30,000 bases of DNA, taken from contig MCFG01000058.1 in the NCBI GenBank assembly GCA_002104895.1, positions 15,001 through 45,000 of the forward strand, written 5' to 3'. How positions within the stretch are numbered: position 1 is the first letter of the stretch; the number at the start of each line of letters is the position of its first letter. The notes below the pieces were generated by a model. The model saw only the letters and a program-made list of their open reading frames with translations. It ran no database searches and was not told the DNA's origin. The position numbers and the translations under genes were made by a program. Below, piece by piece: positions 1-16,309 of this stretch. The stretch comes from Anaeromyces robustus (taxonomy: Eukaryota; Neocallimastigomycota; Neocallimastigomycetes; Neocallimastigales; Neocallimastigaceae).

Positions 1-539
1 TAAATAAATAAATAATAAGATTATTTTATCTATCTGTAGATTCGTTATTTTAATATTATAAATATAAAAAATCTTTTTATTTATATATTAAAAAATATAA
101 TATTAAAAATAATATAAATAAAAAAGGATATATACATATATATAGAAGCATTTAGTTATATATAATAATTATAAAAAATTATTTTTATAGTTAATTTGGC
201 TAATAATAACTATTATTATTATTTTAATATATAAGTGAATAAAAATAATAATAATAATAACAATAATAATAATAAAAAGAAAATTAAATAAAAAAGATTA
301 TAAATAAAAGTAATAAGAATAAATAAATAGATTTATGTATATTTCTATTATTCAATAATAGTTATTAACAAAATTTTTTTATTTTTATTTTTATTTTAAT
401 TTTAATTTTCTAAGTACATAATATTTAATATAATTCTTTAATTAGTTTTTTTTTTTTTTTTTTTTATATAATGTGCGTTAAATTATCTTTTATTATTTTA
501 TTTTAATTATCATCATAATAATTATAATTATTTCATTAA
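1..539. other. AT-rich intergenic flank, no gene seen
   Basis: This stretch downstream of the phosphoesterase gene holds a short TAAA array at 1-16, an AAT-type trinucleotide run at 240-280, and a T run of about 20 bases near 447-465. I see no supportable ORF, tRNA or conserved motif. It probably contains the 3' UTR and polyadenylation region of the minus-strand gene ending at 540, but no poly(A) site can be placed in DNA this AT-rich. Confidence 0.6.
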
Positions 540-1342
540 TTAATCATCCTCATCTTCATCTTCATCATCTAATGTGAAAGGGATAGTATCATGACATTTC
601 CATGTTTTTGTTTCGCCTTCTGTTTTCCATATTTCTATTTGTGCTATTTTAAATGTTAATGGTAATAAAGTGGTATAATTTTTTTCATTTAATATTTCAT
701 TTAAAATATGTTTTTTCAAGGAATTATGAAAATCACCATAAATTAAACTAATATGTGGGAAATAAGTATCATCATTAGATATATCTAATAATTCCATTGT
801 TCTTCGATGAACGTATTGTAAATTTGATGTTAATTCTACTGTACCTAATACACATTGATAATATTTTTTACCTATAGTTATATTATTCATGGTTAATTCA
901 AAAGGATCCATCATAGAAAGAGATATTAATTTTTTTTTTAAATCTTGTAATGGTAAATCAATTGGTGCATATAATGTTAAATGAGGTTCAAATAATTCTG
1001 TATTATATTCATTAGATAATTCAGTAATGGTTTGATTAAGAATTTGAAAAGTTTCTGATGTTCTTTCTGGTGTCATTAATAAAGAATATCCTTTAAATTC
1101 TTGAATTTTTTTAAAGGTTTGTTGTCTATGTTTACTAATAGGAGGTTCTCTTATATTTTTATTCATAGAATTAGTATTAGATTTAAACGCATCAAAATGA
1201 ACTCCTGTAAAATAATAAATAGCTGCAACAAAAAATAATGTTCCTAAAAACGCATTTAAAATTTGTATAAGATATTTTATATATTTATCCATTTTTAATA
1301 TCATTCTACTCATCCATCCAATTTCTACTTCATCATTATTTA

Positions 1343-1387
<45 letters not shown>

Positions 1388-1832
1388 TAAAATCTTTATT
1401 TTTTTTAAAAATTTCTTTTTCTCTGTACATTTTATTATTATTTTCATTTTTATTCATTTTTTCATCTGATGTTTTAAAAAGTGGTGAAGTTTGATTTGAT
1501 TTAGTGTTTTTTTCATTATTATAATTATTATTCACTTTCATATTCATTATATTTTGATATTGAAAAGCTTTCATATATTCTTCTTTATTATAATTATTTA
1601 GTGGAATATAACCATTTTTAAATTTTTTATGTAATTCATCTTCCTTTTCTTTTAATTCTTTTATTTTTTGTTTAATTTTTTTTATCATTTCATCTTTATT
1701 TAATTCTCTAACATCTTTTCCTGTCCCTTCCTCAGTAAAAAGATAATCAAAATTTTTTTCTTCTTTTACTTTATTATTATTATTATTTTCATTGCTTTTG
1801 TTATTATTTATATTATCTTCACAATTATCCAT
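540..1832 (-). CDS. Membrane-anchored 2H phosphoesterase, cyclic phosphodiesterase (CPDase) type
   Basis: This is an intronless 430-residue protein. Residues about 248-420 form a 2H phosphoesterase fold, with the two signature His motifs HLTL (284-287) and HISL (360-363) about 75 residues apart, as in fungal and plant CPDases. Known relatives open 2',3'-cyclic nucleotides or ADP-ribose 1'',2''-cyclic phosphate, a by-product of tRNA splicing; the substrate here is inferred from family only. Residues 187-208 are a strong single transmembrane helix (NAFLGTLFFVAAIYYF), so the enzyme is probably membrane-tethered. The first 180 residues are Asn/Lys-rich and disordered, with a charged probable coiled coil at about 43-72 and a poly-Asn run at about 150-163. 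The tail (422-430) is acidic Asp/Glu. Yeast Cpd1 is much shorter (about 240 residues), so the N-terminal extension and anchor are the unusual part. The ATG at 1832 follows an A-rich leader. The gene is divergent from the first AKR gene. Confidence 0.85.
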
Positions 1833-2863
1833 TTTTAAAAAAATATATATATTATTATAAATGTTTAATAAATGTTAAGTTTTAATTGATTTAAAGGAAA
1901 GCTTCTTTTATTTTTTAAATTATGTTTTTCATATTAATTTTTAATATAAATTTTTTAACATTTTTTTTTATTATTTAGATTATTCAATTAAAAAAAAATG
2001 TTTTTTTATCTTGGATAACATTTTAATTAATTAAATTTTGAAAACTTTAATATAATTTTTTTTTCATTTATATTTAATTAAAAACAAATAAATATTAAAT
2101 AAATGTTAAATAAATAAAATAATAAATAATAGTAATAAATAAATAAAATAAATATATAAATATATAAAAAATAAATAAATAAATAATAAATAATAATTTA
2201 ATAAATAAATAAATAAATAAATTGAATAAATAAATAAATAAATAAATAAACAAATAAATAAATAAATAATAAATAAATAAATAATAAATAAATAAATGAT
2301 GATAAAATAATATAAATAGTAAAAAATAAATAATATAAATAGTAAAAAATTATACAATAAATAAATAAATTAATAATAAATAAATATATGCAAAAAATGC
2401 AGAACTAATTAATAATTAATTAATAAGAAATTATTTAATAATAAAATTTTATAAAATTTTAATTTACTTTGTGTTTATATATTTTTAATGAGTATTATTA
2501 AAAATTATTGTTTATTTACTTTTTATTAAGAGATTAATTATATTTAATGTATTAAATATTTATTTAATATATGTCTTATTAATTGTGTATATTTAATGTA
2601 TGTAAATTAGTCCACTTCATACATGCAAATATTATTCAAAGTTTTTTATTATTATAATATTATATTATATTATACTATATTATATTATATTGATATATTT
2701 TATAATATATTAAACTTCATTTCTGTCAATTATTCATATACAATCTTACTTTTAATTTGTACTACATTATATTTATAAATATTACGTAAAATTATAATAT
2801 AAATATAAATATTTCGTGTAAATCATAATTTAAAATTTTAAAACTTTGGTAAATACATTTAAA
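1833..2863. promoter_or_regulatory. Shared upstream region of divergent phosphoesterase and AKR gene 1
   Basis: This 1.03 kb spacer separates two divergent start codons, so it must hold both promoters. It contains a TAAA-type repeat block at about 2090-2390. TATA-like sequence is everywhere and cannot be used to place a promoter. The GC-containing motifs seen upstream of AKR genes 2 and 3 (GCGGAAA and the GGAARAATTAATT block) are absent here, which suggests that AKR gene 1 is controlled differently. Confidence 0.45.
2090..2390. repeat. TAAA/TAAT tetranucleotide array
   Basis: Degenerate tandem TAAA units with occasional TAAT and CAAA variants run through this block. On the minus strand it reads TTTA, which has no stop codon in any frame and gives a spurious Leu-Phe-Ile-Tyr-rich ORF. 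It lies in the divergent spacer between two genes. Confidence 0.9.
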
Positions 2864-4571
2864 ATGAATCAAAGAACATTAACTTTAAACAATGGCAAAA
2901 AAATGCCAATTATCGGTTTAGGAACTTGTAATAAATAAAAAATATATATAACATTTATAATATTAAGTTAAAATAATTAATAATAATAGTAATGATAATG
3001 ATAATATTAATAAAAATAATTAATAATAATATATAATTAAAATAGTTTTATCCGAACCAGAAAAAGTTACAAATGCAGTTAAGACTGCTCTTAAAGTTGG
3101 TTATAGACATATAGATGGTGCCTTTTGTTGTAAGCTATTAAATATATATATATATATATATATTTCTATTAAAAATAAATGAAATAAATAGTTAAATAGT
3201 AATATAAAAAAATAATTATTTTTTTTTTAATTTTATTAAATTAATAAAGATGGCAATGAAAAAGAAGTTGGTAAAGGCATTCATGAGGCTATGAAAGAAA
3301 ATGGTATTAAGCGTGAAGATATTTTTATTACTTCAAAATTATGGAATGCTTTTCATCGTCCAGAATTAGTTGCCAAATGTCTCGAACAAACTTTAAATGT
3401 AAATATTTTTTTTTTAATAATATTAATAATATTAATTTATGATTTATATAATTTATATTTAAATAAATAGTTTTTTTTTTTTTTTTATTTATTTATTTAT
3501 TTATTTTAATTTATATTTAAATAAATAATTTTGTTTGTTTGTTTATTTCAATTTATATTTAAATAAATAGTTTTTTTTTTTTGTTTATTTCAATTTATAT
3601 TTAAGCAATTATTTTTTAAAGTTTATTTATACATTTTTTAAAAAATAATAAAAGTAATTTATAATTTAAATACTGATTCATAATTTTTATTTACTAAATG
3701 TATATAATAAATATAATAGGATTTACAATTGGAATATGTCGATCTTTATTTAATTCATTGGCCTGTATCACAAGTTCCTAATGGCGTATTGTTTAGTGAT
3801 GAATTTGAAGATATTCCAATTATTGATACTTGGAGAGAAATGGAGGTTAGTATTTTTTTTTTTAAAAAAAAAGAATTTTTATTATAATTTTATTATGAAT
3901 GTATATACTAGAATTGTTATTATTTCTTATTTATTAAATAATATTATATATATTTTAATAATATTTAATATAATATAATTCGGTAATATACATAAATATA
4001 ATAGAAATTATATAAGGCTGGTAAAGTAAAAGCTATTGGTGTCTCTAATTTTGATATTCCAAGATTAAAGGATTTATTAGAAAAAGCTGAAATTAAACCA
4101 GCAGTAAATCAAGTAAGTTTCATTATAATGATGATAAAAAATTTACCATCATTAATATATATAATATTCATAAATATTAATATAATATTATTTAAAGTTA
4201 ATTAACTTATTAATTATATTATTTAATTAAACCTATTATATTTTTACTATTATACATATATAATAAAAATATTATCATTATATTAAAAGGTTGAACTTCA
4301 TCCATATCTTCCACAACATAAATTGACTAGTTTCTGTCAAGAAAATAATGTCCAAGTTACTGCCTACTGCCCACTTGGTCTAAAAACTAATCCAAAATCT
4401 ACAGAAGATCCTGTTATTGTTGAAATTGCTAAAAAGAATAACATGACTCCAACCCAAGTTAATCTTTCTTGGAATGCTCAAAGAAATGTTATAGGTATAT
4501 ATATATTTATTAATTTAATATTATTACTTTTTTTTTTTTTTTTTTTTTATTTATTTAACCATTAATAATAA

Positions 4572-4610
<39 letters not shown>

Positions 4611-4863
4611 ATATATTAAATAAATAATAAATAAATAAATAAATAAATAAACAAAATAATAATATATTCTTTTCATAAATAATCTTTATATAATAGTTAT
4701 ACCAAAATCTGTTACACCATCTAGAATTGAAGAAAACTTTATACTTTCTGAACTTAGCCAAGAAGATATTGATAAAATCAATGCTATTACAACTAGACAA
4801 AGATCAATTTATCCAGAACGTTTTAAAGATTTAAAAATTTTCAATGATTTTGGTGATTTTTAA
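2864..4863 (+). CDS. Aldo-keto reductase gene 1 (seven exons, 300 aa)
   Basis: The exons are 2864-2927, 3046-3129, 3250-3398, 3720-3845, 4005-4112, 4290-4494 and 4697-4863. All introns are GT...AG, and the joined frame of 903 nt closes at TAA 4861. The product is a soluble (alpha/beta)8 NAD(P)H-dependent carbonyl reductase of the AKR superfamily. The catalytic residues are Asp45 (in YRHIDGAF), Tyr50, Lys79 (TSKLW) and His112 (LIHWP). The AKR signatures GVSNF (153-157) and [13 protein letters not shown] (247-259) are present. Lys249 and Arg255 in the latter normally contact the 2'-phosphate of NADPH, so NADPH preference is inferred. The substrate is unknown; aldose (for example xylose), methylglyoxal or other aldehydes are all possible. 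Residue 22 is Phe where most AKRs have Trp (GTW). The C-terminus ends in IFNDFGDF and differs from genes 2 and 3, which end LFPxYxDL. This is the most divergent of the three copies, for example Asn where the others have Ala/Ile in the LSWN segment. Confidence 0.93.
3399..3719 (+). other. AKR gene 1 intron 3
   Basis: This 321 nt intron separates exons 3 and 4. It holds T-tracts, a short TTTA run near 3487-3507, and a repeated segment reading roughly CAATTTATATTTAA at about 3509, 3549 and 3591, each copy preceded by a T- or TTTG-rich stretch. It looks like a local duplication within the intron. Confidence 0.6.
4566..4660 (+). repeat. TAAA array in AKR gene 1 intron 6
   Basis: This is a tandem TAAA array within the 202 nt intron 4495-4696, just after a T run of about 18 bases. 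The T run and the TAAA array are in sense orientation, and the array would give stop codons in every frame if retained. Intron 3 of the same gene carries TTTA, the complementary unit. Confidence 0.9.
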
Positions 4864-6170
4864 GAGAAATATAAAATAAAATTAGATAAAAAAAAAACTA
4901 AAAATAAAAAATAAAAGAAAAAATAAAATTAGATAAAAAAAACTAAAAATAAAAAAAAAGAAAAAATAAAATTTAATAAAAAAATGAAAAAGAAGTAATA
5001 AAAAAGAAAGAAAGAAAAAATAGGGAAAAAATATGTATAAAAATTCTAAAATAAAATTAAATAAAAAAGAAAAAAGAATATTTTAATGTATTATTATATT
5101 TATTATATTATATATCTTTTTTTTATATATTTTATATTTTATCTTTTTATTTAAAGTTTTAATTTTCCATTTGTTTTTTATTTTTATTTTTCTCTTCCTT
5201 TTATCTATTATCTATTCCGTATCTATTTAATTCTTTTTTTTTTTTTCCACCTGTTATTAACCTTAAAAGATAATGAAATTCTTTCCAATAATTACAAGTT
5301 TTATATTTATTGTTATTGAATATGAATTTAAACACTATTAACAATTTTATATCAGTTATATTAATCTTTCATCTCTTCAGACCTCTTACATATTAATTTT
5401 TTATTTGTTTCTCAAAAACATTTAACTTTTGTATTATATATCTTAAATATTCTAAAAATATTTAATTATATTTCACTTTCATTATAATATTAATTTCGGT
5501 ATCTATTTTTGTTTTTTGTTGTCATACATGTAAAATATCATTTGAAATAATATTTTCTATAGAATAAATTAAAATATCGAATTTTTTTATTATTTAAAGC
5601 TTCTAATTCAACATTATTTTTAATAATATATAACAAAAAATATTATTTATATTTCTATAATCATTATCAATTAATAACATTATTTCATCAAAGCTTTCTT
5701 TTTTTATTAGTATTTTTATATAATAATTTTTTTATATATATAATTTATTATTTTCATTATTTACAAATTTTAATTTATAAAATATATTAATAAAAAAATG
5801 TCATATTTAATTTATGATGAATTATTGATTAATATTTTGGAATTTTCTATAATCAAAATATATTTAAATAATTACATTTGAATTATTGATATTTGTAGTA
5901 AATAAATATTCAAATTTTAAATGATAATTTATTACTGTTATTAATACTTTTTTTTTTTTTAATTAATTATTTTTGTATTACTTTTTTAACCGAATTTTTT
6001 GATGTTTTCGTATATACTTTTAATTATAATAGTAATTGTCGAGTTTATTATTATATACAATAATAATTAAATTCAATTATATCAGATTTTTAATTTAAAA
6101 TAAAATATCGGATGATTAATATTATATATATTTGTAAAAACTTTTAATAAAATATTACCTTATTTAAAAC

Positions 6171-6190
6171 AGGAAAAATTAATTGAATGT
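6171..6190 (+). promoter_or_regulatory. Upstream element shared by AKR genes 2 and 3 (block A)
   Basis: The motif GGAARAATTAATTRAATGTA and a following TATATAT run occur about 218 bases before the AKR gene 2 start codon. The same block occurs about 240 bases before AKR gene 3 (8978-9007). It is absent before gene 1. Conservation between duplicated promoters in otherwise diverged spacer suggests a regulatory site, though incomplete divergence after duplication is an alternative. Confidence 0.4.
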
Positions 6191-6286
6191 ATACATATAT
6201 TACGTTATAATTATCTATATATATATAGAATTGAATATTACTAATTACTACAAATAATAATTATTAATTTTAATAATTAAATTATA

Positions 6287-6297
6287 AAAGCGGAAAG
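6287..6297 (+). promoter_or_regulatory. AAGCGGAAA element upstream of AKR gene 2
   Basis: AAGCGGAAA lies about 100 bases before the start codon and recurs at 9071-9079 before AKR gene 3. GC-containing 5-mers are rare in these spacers, so the shared motif is a reasonable candidate for a transcription factor site. No factor can be named. Confidence 0.4.
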
Positions 6298-6388
6298 AAA
6301 AAAAATTATATAACATATTAAAATAGAAAAATATAAAAAATATTAAAAAAATAAAAGAGAAAGTAAAATTAATTGTTAAAATATTAAA

Positions 6389-8371
<1,983 letters not shown>

Positions 8372-8977
8372 AATAATTAAACAAAATAAACTAATTAAAT
8401 AATTAATTATTCATTATTTTAAAAATAAATTTATATATAAATATAAATAAATAATAATGATTAAAATTAATATTTTTATACATAAAATAATATTATAATT
8501 TGTAATACAATAGTTATTAATCATTAGTAATAAATTTTAAAATCTTAATAATAAAGATTTTTGACACTATAATGATAATATATAAATATAATGTAAATAT
8601 ATTCTAAGTATAAAAATAAAAAAAATCCTTATAATAAAATAATATTTCATTTTATGACATATAAATGTAATAAGAATAATGTATTTATATAATATAAAAT
8701 AATAAAAAAACACGTTATTTTTTTTATAAAATACTAAAATTATCGTTATTATATTTTTATACTAAAAAAAAATGTAAAAAAGATATATATAATTTGTAAA
8801 ACCCAAAATATCTTGTACTTAAATTACACAAATTAAATTTTTAAAAAAAAAATCATGATATATTAATTTATAATATTATTAATAATTAAATAGTAAAACG
8901 GAAATTGTAAATTATTTATTTAAAAATTATTTATTTATTCATTCACTTACTATTATTTAAATTAAGATATACAAAAT

Positions 8978-9007
8978 AGGAAGAATTAATTAAATGTATA
9001 TATATAT
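8978..9007 (+). promoter_or_regulatory. Block A element upstream of AKR gene 3
   Basis: This is the second copy of the GGAARAATTAATTRAATGTA block plus a TATATAT run found before AKR gene 2. It lies 240 bases before the gene 3 start codon. Position and order relative to the downstream AAGCGGAAA element are kept in both genes. Confidence 0.4.
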
Positions 9008-9070
9008 TTAATTATAATAAAAATATATTAAATATTATTCATAACAGTTCATAATACAATTTTTACGATT

Positions 9071-9079
9071 AAGCGGAAA
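9071..9079 (+). promoter_or_regulatory. AAGCGGAAA element upstream of AKR gene 3
   Basis: This copy of the AAGCGGAAA motif lies about 147 bases before the gene 3 ATG. Its partner is at 6287-6297 before gene 2. Confidence 0.4.
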
Positions 9080-9217
9080 ATAATATAAGTGAATATATAA
9101 AGAATAATATATAAATATAAAAAAAGAGTATATAAATAAAGAAAAAATAAAATAAATTTAAAATAAAGAATAAAATAATAGTAACATTATTAATAGTAAT
9201 AAAGCAGTTTGATTAAA

Positions 9218-11074
<1,857 letters not shown>

Positions 11075-12410
11075 ACTCTATTAAATCAAAAATTAAATTC
11101 AAAATTAATATAAAAAAAAAAAAAGAAAGAAAATATATTCACATTATTTTCAAAATATTATATTAATTAAAAAATTGGTTAATATAATATGTAATATAGT
11201 TGAAAAAATAAATATATCAAACCCATTATTTTCTTCATAAAGAATAAAAAATTCTTTAAACTAAAAATAATAATAATAAATTTAATATACATTTAATTAG
11301 TTATAATAAATGTTGTTTTTAAAAATAATAATAAGAAAATGGTTGTATATGTGCAATGTATAAAAAAAATAAAAATGATAAAAAAAAATAATAGATAAAA
11401 AATAAAAAGTAAAAAAAAAAAAAAAAAGAAAAAAAAAAGTTTGATTTTTTTATTTATTTTGTCTATTATATATAACTAAAATATAAAAAGTATATATAAC
11501 ACATTATAGATTTTAATAATATTTTAATAATACCACATTATTTAAAAAAGTTTCATTATTTATAAAAATTACACTATTTAAAACAAAAATTATATTAAAT
11601 AAAATTTTTACATTAATTACACATAATAATTCTTATATTTATTTATCCATTTATATATAAATATAATATGGATAAATTAAAAAAAAATGTACCAAGGCAT
11701 CCCAGATGACATCATAAATCCATCTTTAATAATAATTTACAATGAAAAACAAATCCGGGGAATATGATGTTTACTAAACTTAAAAAGCTTAATAAGTATT
11801 CCTCTTGCAATCTACCAGGAGAGCCGATATCACTTTTATTACTCTTTCAGACAATGGCTCGCAGAAATGATTGCGTTTTAAATATGTATGAGGAAAAAAA
11901 AAAAAAAAAATTTTTTTCAGCATTTAAATTTTAGTATATATAGATTCTCTAACCAATCATATAAAAGTTTAATTCATCCATCAAAATTAATCAATTCTTA
12001 TTATTGAAATATTTAATACATATGATTAACATATGATAATCATTAATTAATGTATTTTTTATATAAATCATTTTATGGAATTTTTATTAATAATATTTTT
12101 TATTTCTTTTTGTTTCTTTTTAAGAAAACGAATGTTTAATTTTTGCCAAATAAAAAATAATTTTATTTAATTAAAAATTATAAAAATAATTTTTAATTTA
12201 TTATTTATTATTAATTAATTTATTACAATAAAGTGAAAAATTGTAAATATATTATTGAAGGGTCTTTTTTTTATTAATAATTGTAAATATTATTTAAAAT
12301 TTTTTAATATAAAACTATTTGTTTTTGTTTTTGTTTTTTTTTTATCCTTTTAAGGTTTTTAAAAGTAAATAAATAAGTAAATATAAAATATAAAATATTT
12401 AATAATTAAA
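11075..12410. other. Spacer between AKR gene 3 and RNF181-like gene
   Basis: This 1.3 kb spacer has no ORF I can support. It is very AT-rich except for the GC-enriched block at 11687-11895, listed separately. The block is flanked by A9 on its left side and by an A17-T7 tract on its right side. Confidence 0.6.
11687..11895. ncRNA. Candidate structured RNA or relic: GC-rich island with nested stems
   Basis: About 34% GC over 11691-11880 against far lower values in the spacers around it. Complementary segments can fold as stems: ACATCATA 11709-11716 with TATGATGT 11763-11770; TTCCTC 11799-11804 with GAGGAA 11890-11895; GCAATC 11807-11812 with GATTGC 11869-11874; and GAGCC 11821-11825 with GGCTC 11856-11860. 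The last three are nested, with a symmetric 8/8 internal loop between the two inner stems. Pairing fits either strand. On the minus strand the block ends in nine T (11687-11679), as a Pol III terminator would. I could not match it to U1-U6, U3, SRP, RNase P or tRNA, and I see no clear A or B box. A decayed transposon or gene fragment is the main alternative; the longest ATG-initiated plus-strand frame I followed stops after 26 codons. Confidence 0.35.
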
Positions 12411-14054
<1,644 letters not shown>

Positions 14055-15031
14055 ATAAAAAATAATATCAATACTGAATAATAAATAATAAATAATATCA
14101 AAATATTAATATTTTAATAATAATGAATAATGTAAATTATAAATAAAAAAAAAAATAACAAAAAATAATAAAATAATATACAATAAAAACAAGAATAATA
14201 ATAAAAAAAATTAAATATAAAAAATAATAATAAATATAAAAAAAAAAAATAATAATTGTTTAGATTGAAAGTGGTTCATTATTTATTATAGGATAACTAA
14301 AATATAATAATAACAATTAAACGTTTAGTTATAATTTTAATATATTTGATTTATATATAATAATAGCAATTAAACGTTTAGTTATAATTTTAATATATTG
14401 ATTTTATTATTATAAAAACTGTTTCTTGTTTCTTTATATATATAAAATATGTATATATCTTAATAATAATTTTAATATACACTCAATCTTCAAAAAATTG
14501 TTGAAGAAGAATTTTCATAAAATAATAAAAATAATTGTAATCAATTAATATTTCAACCTAATATATAAATGAATTATACAATTTTTATTTTCTTTATTTT
14601 TTATTTTATATGTTTTTTTTTTTTATTTTTTTATTTTTTTTTTTTTTTTTTTTTATTTTATAATGGTATTGTAAAATTTTTTATTTATTATATATATTAG
14701 ATATAAATATTATAAATAAAAAAATTTATGTAACAAGTGTTAATAAATTAAAGATATTGTAAAAAAAAGGAATTCACATAATAAAAGTATAAATTTATAT
14801 AAAAAAAAATTGTTTTAAAAAATAAATATATAAGGAAATATAAAAATAAAATATATTAAATGAATTATATATAAAAATAAATATATAAGAAAAGAAAAAG
14901 AAGAAGATATATTATAATTATTAATATAATAATATATTAATTAATTATTATTTATTAATATATATATATATTTATTTTTGTTTTTTCTCTTCAATAATAA
15001 TAATATATTATAATTTAATTAATTTAATTTA
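14055..15031. other. Convergent spacer between RNF181-like and zinc-finger genes
   Basis: This is 977 bases between two convergent stop codons. It must hold both 3' UTRs. No ORF, tRNA or long repeat array is present. The notable content is the duplicated TAAACGTTTA palindrome block (14314-14405) and a T-rich run at 14600-14660. Confidence 0.6.
14314..14405. repeat. Direct repeat carrying TAAACGTTTA palindrome
   Basis: Two copies of a segment of about 37 bases start at 14314 and 14367. Each contains the 10 bp perfect palindrome TAAACGTTTA (14318-14327 and 14371-14380), followed by GTTATAATTTTAATATATT. The spacing is 53 bp. The copies are nearly identical where the surrounding spacer is not repeated. 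Confidence 0.85.
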
Positions 15032-15582
15032 TTAATTAATTAATTGTTCAATTCTAATTCTTTTGTAGCATCGATCACTATGTGGACATTGAGAACATCT
15101 TATTGCTTGTTCAATAGCATGTTCTTTATCAGTAATATTTACTTGACAATTACTAACAACTGTATCTTCAATTATTTTATCTGATAATTCCTTTCTTTTA
15201 TTTAGAGAAGATAAATCTACATTTGCATAAAGATTGGTTTTAAAAAGAAGTGGATTAATGGTAGGTTCAAGTTGACTTTGAATTGGTGCAGGAACCCATG
15301 ACATTTTATTATTTTTAAAGATTCCAGAATTTAAAGAAGCAAAGGATTGATTTGATAAAGTAGTTAATGAATTTATAGTTGTAGTAATTGGATTTGAAGA
15401 AAGTAATGAAGTACTTGAAGCTAATTCATTTTTCAATGTTTCATAATCTTGAATATTTTTCTTATTATTATCAGAATAGTTATTATTAATTCTACTATTA
15501 TCATTATGGTTGTTGTTATTATTGTTATTTTTATTTTTATTGTTATTATTATTATTGTTGTTGTTGTTGTTGTTGCTGTCAG

Positions 15583-15636
<54 letters not shown>

Positions 15637-16180
15637 CATTTTTATTATTATTATAAAATGAAGGAGTAGTGGAAGTAGTAGATTTTGAAGTATTGATCAT
15701 TGTATTATTAAAGTTATAATCTTGAATATAAATACCTCTAAAACTATTCTTTAAATTATTTGTTTCTGATTTGGAGAATGATGATAAAGATGAAGCTGAA
15801 ATAGAAAGAGAAGTTGGTGATGATGATGATGACGATGGTAAATTAGGATTTGATAATGAATTAACTATTTCATGTTGATTTAAAGTATCAGAAATCATTG
15901 CTACTTGATTAAGATTACTTTTAGAGTGAGGATGATGAGAATTACTGTGATGATGTGGATTTACTTTTGCTTTTACACTTCTATAATTTTTATAAGAAGA
16001 ATGAGGATTATTATTGATTTCTTCCTTTCTGGATATAGTTGAAGATGATAACGCTAAATGACAATTTTCAATATCGGTAGAATAACATTTACAACAATTA
16101 TCATTATTTGCTTTAGATGTATTAACATAGTCTTTAGAATTGGTATTGATATATTTATTATATTGATTATAATTATTATA

Positions 16181-16222
<42 letters not shown>

Positions 16223-16223
16223 A

Positions 16224-16309
<86 letters not shown>

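Larger units (their letters stand above)
4864..6388. other. Spacer between AKR genes 1 and 2
   Basis: This is 1.5 kb without a supportable ORF. The first 220 bases are strongly purine-rich on the plus strand (A with G), including a near-duplicated unit of about 48 bases at about 4872-4920 and 4921-4965. A pyrimidine-rich stretch follows at about 5100-5250. The 3' part is the promoter side of AKR gene 2, with motifs listed separately at 6171-6190 and 6287-6297. Confidence 0.6.
8372..9217. other. Spacer between AKR genes 2 and 3
   Basis: This is 846 bases with no supportable ORF. It contains the gene 2 3' region and the gene 3 promoter. An ACGGAAA motif occurs near 8897, and the shared block A and AAGCGGAAA elements are at 8978-9007 and 9071-9079. 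A purine-rich leader (9100-9180) precedes the gene 3 start. Confidence 0.6.

Noticed and set aside
4323-4565. Short protein starting MTSFCQENN
   Set aside because: It is part of AKR gene 1 exon 6 read into intron 6, not a separate gene.
11840-11875. DNGSQ in one plus-strand frame, resembling an integrase motif
   Set aside because: The frame stops at once, no other integrase residues are near, and five residues are too few to support a retroelement.
11687-11895. Resemblance of the GC island to U3 snoRNA (GTCTGA and ATCATTTCT on the minus strand)
   Set aside because: Order and spacing of boxes A, B, C and D do not fit, so only an unnamed structured RNA is proposed.
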